DNA of 48,830 nucleotides from Streptomyces hydrogenans (GTDB lineage Bacteria > Actinomycetota > Actinomycetes > Streptomycetales > Streptomycetaceae): NCBI RefSeq assembly GCF_014656075.1, contig NZ_BNBS01000062.1, forward strand, positions 1 through 48,830, written 5' to 3'. Position 1 is the first letter of the stretch. Every line of letters begins with the position of its first letter. The notes under the pieces are model-generated. The model was not told the origin of the DNA. It made no database searches and saw only the letters and a list, made by a program, of their open reading frames with translations. Made by a program: the position numbers and the translations under genes. Of this stretch, positions 31,110-39,579 are shown piece by piece.

Positions 31110-32471
31110 ATGGGGCGGAGGAACGGACCACGACGGCGGACCGGCGCGCGCCCGCGCGCCCGCGCCCTGCCGCTCGCCGGAGCGCTGCTGCTCGTCGCGG
31201 CGCTGCTCGGCGGGTGCGCCACCGACCCGCCGGTGCCGGCGACCCCGGGCGGCGGCTCGGAGGTGGACGGGTCCGGCCGGCCGGTCACGCTCACCGTCGG
31301 CGTCTACGGCACCTTCGGACTCAAGGAGGCCGGGCTGTACGACACGTACATGCGGCTCCACCCGGACGTGGCGATCCGGCAGACCTCGCTGGCCCGCGCC
31401 GACGTCTACTACCCGCAGCTGCTCACCCACCTCACCGCCGGCGCCGGCCTCGCCGACATCCAGGCCGTCGAGGTCGGGAACATCGCCGAGGTCGTCGACA
31501 CCCAGGCGGGCCGGCTCGTCGACCTGGCCCACGCGCCCGGGGTGGAGGAGAGCGCCTTCCTGCCCTGGAAGTGGGCGCAGGCGCGGACGGACGACGGGCG
31601 GGTCCTGGGTCTCGGCACCGACATCGGGCCGCTGGCCGTCTGCTACCGCAAGGACCACTTCGCCGCCGCCGGGCTGCCGACCGACCGGGAGGAGGTGGGG
31701 CGGCTGTGGGCCGGGGACTGGCGGAAGTACCTGGAGACGGGGCGGCGGTTCGCCGGGCGGGCGCCGGAGGGGGTGGCGTTCACCGACTCCGCGTCCGGGG
31801 TGATGGCCGCCGTGATCTCGGGCGCGAACCCGCGCTACTACGACGCCGAGGGCCGCCTCGTGGTGGCGACCAACCCGGCCGTGCGGGCCGCCTGGGACCT
31901 CGGCGCGGAGTTCGCCCGGTACGGACTGACCGCCCGGCTCCAGCAGTTCACCCCCGACTGGGACCAGGGCTTCGCGCAGGGCCGCTTCGCCTCGATCGCC
32001 TGCCCGGCGTGGATGCTCGGCTACATCCAGGACAAGGGCGGCCCGGACGGCGAGGGCAGGTGGGACATCGCCGCGGCGCCCCGGCCCGGCAACTGGGGCG
32101 GCTCCTTCCTCGTCGTCCCGGCCGCCGGGACGCACGTCGCGGAGGCGGCCGAGCTGGCGGCCTGGCTGACCGCGCCGGAGCAGCAGGCGGTCCTCTTCGA
32201 GCGGCGCGGCAGCTTCCCGAGCGCCGAGGCCGCCTTCGGCCTGCCGCAGGTGCGGAACGCCCGGCACCCGTACTTCGGGGACGCGCCGGTCGGCCGGATC
32301 TACTCGGCGGCCGCCATGGGGGTGCCGGTGGCGCCGGTCGGGCCGAAGGACGGGCTGGTGAACACGATCCTCTCCGACACCGGGATGCTCCAGGTCGACC
32401 AGACGGGGCGGTCGCCGGACTCGGCGTGGCGGGCGGCGATGAAGGCGATCGACAACGCGCTGGACCGGTGA
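31110..32471 (+). CDS. CebE-like oligosaccharide-binding lipoprotein
   Basis: 453 residues from ATG 31110. The basic N-terminus is followed by a hydrophobic core and lipobox LLGG-C36, so this is a lipid-anchored solute-binding protein of an ABC sugar importer (SBP family 1). The core resembles recalled CebE of S. reticuli and S. scabiei at about half the positions by eye: YYPQLLTHLTAGAGLADIQAVEVGNIAEV, LGLGTDIGPLAVCYRKDHF, WDQGFAQGRFASIACPAWMLGYI, PGNWGGSFLVVP. The preferred ligand is probably a beta-glucan or xyloglucan oligosaccharide, given the neighbouring enzymes. First of three transporter genes, divergent from GH74. Confidence 0.88.
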   Translation: MGRRNGPRRRTGARPRARALPLAGALLLVAALLGGCATDPPVPATPGGGSEVDGSGRPVTLTVGVYGTFGLKEAGLYDTYMRLHPDVAIRQTSLARADVYYPQLLTHLTAGAGLADIQAVEVGNIAEVVDTQAGRLVDLAHAPGVEESAFLPWKWAQARTDDGRVLGLGTDIGPLAVCYRKDHFAAAGLPTDREEVGRLWAGDWRKYLETGRRFAGRAPEGVAFTDSASGVMAAVISGANPRYYDAEGRLVVATNPAVRAAWDLGAEFARYGLTARLQQFTPDWDQGFAQGRFASIACPAWMLGYIQDKGGPDGEGRWDIAAAPRPGNWGGSFLVVPAAGTHVAEAAELAAWLTAPEQQAVLFERRGSFPSAEAAFGLPQVRNARHPYFGDAPVGRIYSAAAMGVPVAPVGPKDGLVNTILSDTGMLQVDQTGRSPDSAWRAAMKAIDNALDR

Positions 32472-32486
32472 GCGGGGTGGCTGGGG

Positions 32487-33446
32487 ATGGCTGAGGACGT
32501 GGTGGAGCGGGCGCTCGCGCCCGCGGTTCCGGCGGGCGGGGCGCGCCGGGACCGGCTCGGCCGGCTGCGGTCGCGCGCGGCGCCGTACGCGCTGGTGGCG
32601 CCGTTCTTCCTGCTGTTCGGGGCGTTCGGGCTGTTCCCGCTGGTGGCGACGGCGTGGACCTCGCTGTTCCGGGTGGAGCTGACGGCGCCGGAGGCCCGGG
32701 AGTGGGTGGGTGCGCACAACTACGCGCGGCTGCTCACCGACGAGTTCTTCTGGAACGCGCTGGCGAACACGGTGCTGATCGGGCTGCTCGCCACCGTCCC
32801 GCAGCTGCTGATCGCGCTGGGCGCGGCGCACCTGCTGGACGCGCGGCTGCGCGGGCGGCTCTTCTTCCGGGTGGCGGCCCTGGCCCCGTACGCGACGTCG
32901 GTGGCGGCGGCGACGCTGGTCTTCGCGCTCTTCTACGGGCGCGACCAGGGGATGGTGAACTGGGCGATCGGTCTCATCGGGCTCGATCCGGTGGACTGGC
33001 AGAACGGTCCGTGGGCGTCGAAGTTCGCGGTGGCGTCGATCGTGATCTGGCGGTGGACGGGGTACAACGCGCTGATCTACCTGGCGGCGATGCAGACGAT
33101 CCCGCCGGAGCTGTACGAGGCGGCGGCGCTGGACGGGGCCTCGCGGGGGCGGCGGTTCTGGCACGTGACGCTGCCGGGGCTGCGGCCGGCGCTGGCCTTC
33201 ACCGGGATCGTGTCGACGATCGGGGCGGTGCAGCTCTTCGGCGAGCCGTTGCTGTTCAGCAGCGGGGCGGGCGCCTCGGGCGGCGCGGACCACCAGTACC
33301 AGACGCTGGGGCTGTACCTGTACGAGCAGGGCTGGGTCAACCTCCACCTGGGGCGGGCGGCGGCGATCGCCTGGGCGATGCTGCTGCTCCTGGTGGTGGT
33401 GTTCGGGCTGGTGCGGCTCGGTCGCGGGAAGGGCGTGCGGCGGTGA
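32487..33446 (+). CDS. CebF-like ABC sugar permease
   Basis: 319 residues, ATG 32487, 15 bp after the lipoprotein gene. A typical MalF-type permease with six or so membrane helices. The EAA loop for the ATPase reads ELYEAAALDGASRGRRFWHVTLPGLRPAL (about 211-239); YALVAPFFLLFGAFGLFPLVATAWTSLF is the first helix. It pairs with the next permease. No ATPase gene follows; Streptomyces importers of this class usually share the MsiK ATPase encoded elsewhere. Confidence 0.9.
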   Translation: MAEDVVERALAPAVPAGGARRDRLGRLRSRAAPYALVAPFFLLFGAFGLFPLVATAWTSLFRVELTAPEAREWVGAHNYARLLTDEFFWNALANTVLIGLLATVPQLLIALGAAHLLDARLRGRLFFRVAALAPYATSVAAATLVFALFYGRDQGMVNWAIGLIGLDPVDWQNGPWASKFAVASIVIWRWTGYNALIYLAAMQTIPPELYEAAALDGASRGRRFWHVTLPGLRPALAFTGIVSTIGAVQLFGEPLLFSSGAGASGGADHQYQTLGLYLYEQGWVNLHLGRAAAIAWAMLLLLVVVFGLVRLGRGKGVRR

Positions 33447-34288
33447 CGGGGCGGCCGGGAGCGGAGTCGTACGAGCGGGCCGGGTGGGGGACGTACCTGC
33501 TGCTCGCGCTGTTCACGGCGGTGTCGGTCTTCCCGCTGCTGTGGACGGCGGTGGCCGCCTCGCGGACGAGCGGACGGCTCGCCCAGTCGCCGCCGCCGTT
33601 CTGGTTCGGCCGGAACCTGCCGAGGAACGTGTCGGTGGCCTGGGGCGAGGGCGGGATGGGCGAGGCGCTGGCCAACACGGCGGTGGTCGCGGGGTCGGTG
33701 GCGCTCGGCACGGTGGCCTTCTCGACGCTGGCCGGTTTCGCCTTCGCCCGGCTGCGGTTCCGCTTCCGGGCGCCGCTGCTGCTCCTGGTGGGGGCGACGA
33801 TGCTGGTGCCGCCGCAGCTCGGGGTCGTCCCGCTCTACCTGCTGATCGCCCGGCTCGGCTGGACCGACCAGCTCCAGGCGGTGGTGCTGCCCTCGCTGGT
33901 GTCCGCCTTCGGGGTGTTCTACATGCGCCAGCACCTGCTGGGGGCGCTGCCGCCGGAGCTTCTGGAGGCGGCGCGGATGGACGGGGCGGGGACGCTGCGG
34001 GTGGTGTGGCACCTGGTGCTGCCGGCGGCGCGGCCGGCGATGGCGGTGCTGGGGATGCTGTCGTTCGTGGCGGCGTGGAACGACTTCTTCTGGCCGGTGC
34101 TCGCACTGACCCAGACGGGCAACCCGACGGTCCAGGTGGCGCTGACCGGTCTTGGCCGGGGCTATGTGCCGGACACCTCGGTGGTGATGGCGGGGGCGCT
34201 GCTCGGGACGCTGCCGCTGCTGGTGGTGCTCGCGCTGTTCGGGCGGCAGATCGTGGGAGGGGTGATGCGGGGGGCGGTGAAGGGGTGA
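33443..34288 (+). CDS. CebG-like ABC sugar permease
   Basis: 281 residues; GTG 33443 overlaps the previous stop (GTGA). A MalG-type permease with about six membrane helices. EAA loop LPPELLEAARMDGAGTLRVVWHLVLPAARPAM (about 170-201); YLLLALFTAVSVFPLLWTAVAASR is the first helix. Forms a heterodimer with the upstream permease. The operon stops here: no bglC-like beta-glucosidase follows, unlike the canonical ceb operon. The next gene begins an unrelated aspartate unit 124 bp later. Confidence 0.9.
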   Translation: MTGRPGAESYERAGWGTYLLLALFTAVSVFPLLWTAVAASRTSGRLAQSPPPFWFGRNLPRNVSVAWGEGGMGEALANTAVVAGSVALGTVAFSTLAGFAFARLRFRFRAPLLLLVGATMLVPPQLGVVPLYLLIARLGWTDQLQAVVLPSLVSAFGVFYMRQHLLGALPPELLEAARMDGAGTLRVVWHLVLPAARPAMAVLGMLSFVAAWNDFFWPVLALTQTGNPTVQVALTGLGRGYVPDTSVVMAGALLGTLPLLVVLALFGRQIVGGVMRGAVKG

Positions 34289-34412
34289 CGGGGTCACTGC
34301 GGGCGTTCACCCGGACGGGCGTGGCAGTGATCCACTACGGGATCCCCGCTGTTAGCTTCCCCTTATGTCCGCTATAAACAGTTTGACCCCCATGTGGGTG
34401 GGGTGAGGCTGG

Positions 34413-36095
34413 ATGGGAGTCCTGCGCGACCATCCCGAACTCGCCCTCTTCCTCTGCCTCGCCGCGGGATACCTCCTCGGCAAGCTCCGCGTCGGACCCA
34501 TCACGCTCGGCGGCATCTGCGGCACGCTCATCGTCTCGCTGCTCATGGGCGCCTGGGCCGAGGTCACCGTCTCCGACGACGTCAAGACGATCTTCTTCGC
34601 GCTCTTCATCTTCTCGCTCGGCTACCTCGCCGGGCCCCAGTTCTTCGCCAACCTCAACAGGAAGAGCCTGCGCTACTTCACCCTCTGCCTCATCGAGGTC
34701 GTCTGCGTCGTCGGCATCGCCCTCGGGCTCGCCGAGGCGTTCGACCTGGACGTCGGCACCGCCGCGGGCATCCTGGCCGGCGCTGCCACCGAGTCCGCGG
34801 TGGTCGGCACCGCCACCGAGGCCATCGGCAAGCTCTCCGACCTGACCCAGGAGCAGATCACCCAGTACCAGGGCCACGTGGCCACCGCCTACACGGTCTG
34901 CTACCTCTTCGGCCTCATCACCATCGTGATCTACACCAGCCAGATCATGCCGATGATGATGCGGATCAACCTCCGCGACGCCTCCCGCGAGCTGTGGGAG
35001 AAGATGCGCGGCTCCGGCGGCGCCCTGGAGTCCGACGAGCGCGAGGCGCTGCCCGGCATGGTCGGCCGCACCTTCCTCGTCACCCTCGCCGACGGCGCGA
35101 AGGTCCAGGACCTGGAGCGGCAGTTCGGCAACCGGGTGACCGTCGAGGCGGTGAAGCGGGGCAGCGAGATCCTCACCCCTCCCCCGCCCGACTTCGAGCT
35201 GACCCTCTCCGACCTCGTCCTCGCGGTCGGCCGGCGGGCCAACATCATCGAGGCGGGCCGGCTCATCGGCCCCGAGACCCCGGCGGTGCCGGGCCTCGAC
35301 ACCCCGCTCGCCACCCAGCAGGTCTCCCTCACCGACAGGTCGGCGGCCGGCAAGTCCCTGGACCAGCTGACCACCGAGCACCCGGAGATCGCCTCCGGCG
35401 GCGTCTACGTGACGGACGTGCTCCGCAACGAGTCGCACCTGCCCGCCACCCCCGAGACCGTCGTCCAGCGCGGTGACGTGCTCACCCTGGTGGGCGCCCG
35501 CGCCTCGCTCGGCCGGCTCGCCTCCAAGGTCGGCGCCATCGTCAAGAACGACTCCACCGACTTCATCTACCTCGGCCTGGGCATCGCCTGCGGCTCGCTC
35601 CTCGGCCAGGTCGTCGTCGAGTTCGGCGACGTCCCGATGTCGCTGGGCACCGGCGGCGGCTGCCTCATCTCCGGACTGCTCTTCGGCTGGTTCCGCTCCC
35701 GGACCCAGACCTTCGGCGCCTTCCCTCCGCAGGCCGCGACCACCATCAAGGACATGGGCCTGGCCATCTTCATCGCCTGCACCGGCCTGGTCTCCGGCCC
35801 GCAGGCGGGCCCGCTGCTCAAGGAGTACGGGGCGCTGCTGCCGTTCGCGGGCATCGCCATGGTCCTCGTCCCGGCCACGGTCTCGCTGGTCGTCGGCCGC
35901 AAGCTGCTGAAGATCGAGAAACCGCTGCTGATCGGCGCCATCGCGGGCCAGCAGTGCTCGACCCCGGCGATCACCTCCGTCACCCAGGTCGCGCAGAGCT
36001 CGGTCCCGATGCTCGGCTACACGATCACCTACACCCTCTCCAACTTCCTGCTCCCGCTGACCGGACCGCTGCTGGTCGGCATCCTCGGAGCCTGA
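34413..36095 (+). CDS. AspT-family aspartate:alanine exchanger, copy 1
   Basis: 560 residues, ATG 34413. A member of the aspartate:alanine exchanger (AAEx; AspT/YidE/YbjL) family. An N-terminal membrane block (about 10-185) with the signature FSLGYLAGPQFF and a C-terminal membrane block (about 370-560) with LAIFIACTGLVSGPQAGPLL frame a cytoplasmic region (about 200-365) of two TrkA-C/RCK-like subdomains (GRTFLVTLADGAKVQDLE..., GDVLTLVGARASLGRL). In Tetragenococcus, AspT swaps external aspartate for internal alanine, building a proton gradient with the decarboxylase. A close paralogue follows 17 bp later. TATAAA at 34373-34378 may be the -10 element. Confidence 0.9.
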   Translation: MGVLRDHPELALFLCLAAGYLLGKLRVGPITLGGICGTLIVSLLMGAWAEVTVSDDVKTIFFALFIFSLGYLAGPQFFANLNRKSLRYFTLCLIEVVCVVGIALGLAEAFDLDVGTAAGILAGAATESAVVGTATEAIGKLSDLTQEQITQYQGHVATAYTVCYLFGLITIVIYTSQIMPMMMRINLRDASRELWEKMRGSGGALESDEREALPGMVGRTFLVTLADGAKVQDLERQFGNRVTVEAVKRGSEILTPPPPDFELTLSDLVLAVGRRANIIEAGRLIGPETPAVPGLDTPLATQQVSLTDRSAAGKSLDQLTTEHPEIASGGVYVTDVLRNESHLPATPETVVQRGDVLTLVGARASLGRLASKVGAIVKNDSTDFIYLGLGIACGSLLGQVVVEFGDVPMSLGTGGGCLISGLLFGWFRSRTQTFGAFPPQAATTIKDMGLAIFIACTGLVSGPQAGPLLKEYGALLPFAGIAMVLVPATVSLVVGRKLLKIEKPLLIGAIAGQQCSTPAITSVTQVAQSSVPMLGYTITYTLSNFLLPLTGPLLVGILGA

Positions 36096-36112
36096 GAGGC
36101 GACGCCGCACCC

Positions 36113-37816
36113 ATGATCGACTTCCTCAACCGGAACATCTTCCAGCCCCATCCCGAACTGCTGGTCTTCATCACCGTCGCCCTCGGCTTCCTCTTCGGGA
36201 AGCTGCGCTACCGGGCGATCGCGCTCGGCGCCGTCACCGGCTGCCTGGTCGCGGGACTGCTGCTCGGCGCCCAGTTCAAGATCACCATCGACGCGACGGT
36301 GAAGAACCTGTTCTTCACCCTCTTCCTCTTCGCCCTCGGCTACAAGGTCGGCCCCCAGTTCTTCCGGGGCCTCAAGAAGGACGGCCTGCCGCAGGTCGCC
36401 AACGCGATCATCGTCTGCGTCACCGGCCTGCTGGTCTCCTGGGGCTTCGCCGTGATGCTGGGGTACGGCCCCGGCCTCTCCGCCGGCCTGCTCGGCGGCG
36501 CGCTCACCCAGTCCGCCGTCATCGGCGTCGCCCAGGACGCCATCGGCAACCTCCCGGGCCTGTCCGCCGACCAGATGAAGACCGAGGAGAACCTGGTCGC
36601 CATCGGGTACGCGGTCACCTACCCGCTCGGCACCATCCTCTGCGCCATCCTCCTCGCCAACGTCCTCCCCCGGCTCTACAAGCGGGACCTGGCCACCGAG
36701 TCCGCGCAGCTCGCCAAGGAGCTGGACGCCCCCGGCGACAACCCCGACCTCGCCGAGGGCTACTACGAGGTCGTGCTGCGCGCGTACACGATCCGGCGCC
36801 CCGACCTCGTCGGCCGCACGATCGACGACTTCGAGAACCAGCAGAAGGCGCTCGGCCACCGCATCTACCTCACCCGGGTGCGGCGCGACGGCACGGTCCT
36901 CGACCACGACCAGGCCACCGTGCTCCGCGAGGGGGACGTCGTCGCCGTCTCCGCGCTGCGCGGCTCCCTCGTCGACTTCGACGCCCGCACCCACATCGGA
37001 CCCGAGACCGACGACGTCGAACTCCTCGGCTACGAGACCGAGTCCCTGCACGTCGTCGCCTCGAACAAGGAGCAGCTCGGCAAGACCGTCGCCGACCTGC
37101 GCCGCGAGCCCTTCATGGTCGGCGTCTACATCGACAAGATCTACCGCTCCGGCTCCGAGTTCCCCTACCGGCTCTCCACGAAGCTGGAGCGCGGCGACAC
37201 GGTGGTCCTGACCGGCCCGAAGCGGCTCGTGGACCCTGCGGGCAAGGCGATCGGCAAGCCCGTGCCGACCTCCTTCGCGACCGACATGCTCTGGGTCGGC
37301 CTCGGCGTCTTCCTCGGCGGCTGCATCGGCATCCCGGCGCTCACCGTCTCCGGCGTGCCGATCTCACTGTCGACCTCCGGCGGCGCGCTGATCATGGGCC
37401 TGGTCTTCGGCTGGATCCGCGGCAAGTACCCGACGTACGGCAACGTGCCGCCGGGCGCCCAGTGGTTCATGGACACCTTCGGGCTGTGCGCCTTCGTCGC
37501 CGTCGTCGGCATCAACGCCGGGCCGAGCTTCACCAGCGGCCTGTCCACGGCCGGCTGGGGGCTGCTGCTGTGGGGCGCGGTCGCCACCCTGATCCCGCTG
37601 ATCGTCGGCTTCCTCGTCGGCCACTACGTGCAGAAGATCCGCTTCCCGATCCTGATGGGCGTGCTCGCCGGCGGCCAGACCACGACCGCGGCGATCGGCG
37701 CGATCAACGAACAGTCCAAGTCCCAGATCCCCACGCTCGGTTACACGATCCCCTACGCGGTGGGCAACGTGCTGCTGACCATCTGGGGCGCCGTGATCGT
37801 CATCCTCAACCACTGA
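36113..37816 (+). CDS. AspT-family aspartate:alanine exchanger, copy 2
   Basis: 567 residues, ATG 36113. Same architecture as copy 1: N-terminal membrane block with FALGYKVGPQFF, two TrkA-C-like subdomains (about 215-385), C-terminal block with FVAVVGINAGPSF and LAGGQTTTAAIGAINEQSKSQIPTLGYTIPYAVGN. The two copies share motif positions but differ through most of the rest of the sequence, so they are old paralogues, not a recent duplication. They could form a heteromeric exchanger or two carriers with different substrates. It precedes aspD by 18 bp, so one transcript is likely. Confidence 0.9.
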   Translation: MIDFLNRNIFQPHPELLVFITVALGFLFGKLRYRAIALGAVTGCLVAGLLLGAQFKITIDATVKNLFFTLFLFALGYKVGPQFFRGLKKDGLPQVANAIIVCVTGLLVSWGFAVMLGYGPGLSAGLLGGALTQSAVIGVAQDAIGNLPGLSADQMKTEENLVAIGYAVTYPLGTILCAILLANVLPRLYKRDLATESAQLAKELDAPGDNPDLAEGYYEVVLRAYTIRRPDLVGRTIDDFENQQKALGHRIYLTRVRRDGTVLDHDQATVLREGDVVAVSALRGSLVDFDARTHIGPETDDVELLGYETESLHVVASNKEQLGKTVADLRREPFMVGVYIDKIYRSGSEFPYRLSTKLERGDTVVLTGPKRLVDPAGKAIGKPVPTSFATDMLWVGLGVFLGGCIGIPALTVSGVPISLSTSGGALIMGLVFGWIRGKYPTYGNVPPGAQWFMDTFGLCAFVAVVGINAGPSFTSGLSTAGWGLLLWGAVATLIPLIVGFLVGHYVQKIRFPILMGVLAGGQTTTAAIGAINEQSKSQIPTLGYTIPYAVGNVLLTIWGAVIVILNH

Positions 37817-37834
37817 CCGACCGAAGGACACGCC

Positions 37835-39484
37835 ATGCCCAAGACCACGTTCACCCGCGAGGAGATCAAGTCCTTCGCCCAGCTGTCGCCGTTCGAGCTG
37901 AAGGACAAGTTCATCACCCTGGCCCGGGCGGTCCAGGCCGACCAGCCGGGCCAGAAGGGCAAGTCGTCGGTCCAGATGCTCAACGCGGGCCGCGGCAACC
38001 CGAACTGGATCGCCACCAGCCCCCGCGAGGCGTTCCACGCCCTCGGCTACTTCGCGCTCGCCGAGTCCCGCCGGGTGTGGACCGCCGACGACCTCGGCGG
38101 GATGCCCGAGCTCCAGGGCTCCGGCGCCCGCTTCGACACCTTCGTGCGGCAGCACCCCGACCTGCCCGGCATCGAACTGCTCCAGAAGTCGGTCGCGTAC
38201 GCCGTCGAGCGCTTCGGCTTCGACAAGGACGCCTTCGTCCACGAGCTGACCGACAGCTCCATCGGCGACAACTACCCGGTGCCGGACCGAATCCTCACCC
38301 ACGCCGAGCAGGTCGTCCGCGGCTACGTCGACGACGAGATGTTCGACCGTCGGCCGCCCGCCGGGAACGTCTCCTACTTCGCCACCGAGGGCGGCACCGC
38401 CGCCATGTGCTACGTCTTCGACTCCCTGATGAAGAACGGGATCCTGAAGAAGGGCGACCGGATCGCCCTGATGGTGCCGGTCTTCACGCCGTACATCGAG
38501 ATCCCCGAGCTCGACACCTACGAGTTCGACGTCGTGCACGTCAACGCCTCGCTCTTCGCCGAGACCGGCGTCCGCGAGTGGCGCTACCCGGAGGAGGAGG
38601 TGGCCAAGCTGGAGGACCCGTCGGTCAAGCTGCTCTGCCTGGTCAACCCCTCCAACCCGCCGTCCCTGGCACTGAGCCAGCGGGTCGCGAACCAGCTCAA
38701 GCAGATCGTCGCCGAGAAGAACCCGAACCTGGTGATCGTCACCGACGACGTCTACGGCACCTTCGTGCCCGGCTTCCGCTCGGTCGCCGCCGACCTCCCG
38801 CAGAACACCCTGCTCGTGTACTCGTACTCGAAGCACTACGGCGCCACCGGCTGGCGGCTCGGCGTCATCGGCCTCAACGACGACAACGTCATCGACCGGA
38901 TGATCGCGGAGCTGCCCGCGGCCGAGAAGGAGCGCCTGGACAAGCGGTACGGGACGCTCACCCTGGAGCCCGGGAAGATCAAGTTCATCGACCGGCTGGT
39001 CGCGGACTCCCGGCAGGTCGCCCTCAACCACACGGCCGGGCTCTCGCTGCCGCAGCAGGTCGTGATGACGCTGTTCTCGCTCTTCGACATGCTCCCCGAG
39101 GGGCAGGCGTACAAGGAGCGGCTGCGGGCCATCGTGGGCCAACGGCTCGACCTGCTCCTCGAAGGCGCCCAGATGAAGATCGCCGAGGACGACAAGCGGG
39201 CCGGCTACTACATCGAGCTGGACCTCCTCGCCGAGGCCGAACGGGTCCACGGCAGGGACTTCGCCGACTTCCTGGAGAAGAACTACGAGCCCGTCGACCC
39301 GCTGTTCCGGCTCGCCGAGCAGACCGGGGTCGTCCTTCTCAACGGCGGCGGCTTCGACGGCCCCGAGTGGTCGGTCCGGGTCTCGCTCGCCAACCTGGAC
39401 GACCTCGACTACCTGAAGATCGGCCACCACCTGCGGGGCATCTTCGACGACTACGCCCAGGAGTGGCGGGCCTCCCGCGTCTGA
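37835..39484 (+). CDS. aspD: Aspartate 4-decarboxylase (bifunctional aspartate aminotransferase/decarboxylase)
   Basis: 549 residues, ATG 37835 behind GAAGGA. A PLP enzyme of the fold I aminotransferase group, longer than normal AspAT (about 400), as expected for AspD, which forms large oligomers. It converts L-aspartate to L-alanine and CO2, consuming a cytoplasmic proton. Motifs: MLNAGRGNPNWIATSPREAF near the N-terminus, CLVNPSNPPSLAL, IVTDDVYGTFVPGF, and YSYSKHYGATGWRLG with the Schiff-base lysine K333. Together with the two AspT proteins it completes the aspartate-to-alanine cycle. The last gene of the unit, with a hairpin after it. Confidence 0.93.
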   Translation: MPKTTFTREEIKSFAQLSPFELKDKFITLARAVQADQPGQKGKSSVQMLNAGRGNPNWIATSPREAFHALGYFALAESRRVWTADDLGGMPELQGSGARFDTFVRQHPDLPGIELLQKSVAYAVERFGFDKDAFVHELTDSSIGDNYPVPDRILTHAEQVVRGYVDDEMFDRRPPAGNVSYFATEGGTAAMCYVFDSLMKNGILKKGDRIALMVPVFTPYIEIPELDTYEFDVVHVNASLFAETGVREWRYPEEEVAKLEDPSVKLLCLVNPSNPPSLALSQRVANQLKQIVAEKNPNLVIVTDDVYGTFVPGFRSVAADLPQNTLLVYSYSKHYGATGWRLGVIGLNDDNVIDRMIAELPAAEKERLDKRYGTLTLEPGKIKFIDRLVADSRQVALNHTAGLSLPQQVVMTLFSLFDMLPEGQAYKERLRAIVGQRLDLLLEGAQMKIAEDDKRAGYYIELDLLAEAERVHGRDFADFLEKNYEPVDPLFRLAEQTGVVLLNGGGFDGPEWSVRVSLANLDDLDYLKIGHHLRGIFDDYAQEWRASRV

Positions 39485-39505
39485 GCCGCCGCGCGGCACA
39501 CAGGG

Positions 39506-39548
39506 GCGTGCCCCGGCCGAGGGTGGGGTGTCTTCGGCCGGGGCACGC
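39506..39548 (+). terminator. Hairpin terminator after aspD
   Basis: A perfect 15-bp stem (39506-39520 with 39534-39548), 13-nt loop, 21 bp after the aspD stop and 31 bp before the end of the convergent chitinase gene. It may serve both strands. Confidence 0.8.
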
Positions 39549-39579
39549 GCTGTGGGGGGCGAGGAGTGGCTGAGGGGGC

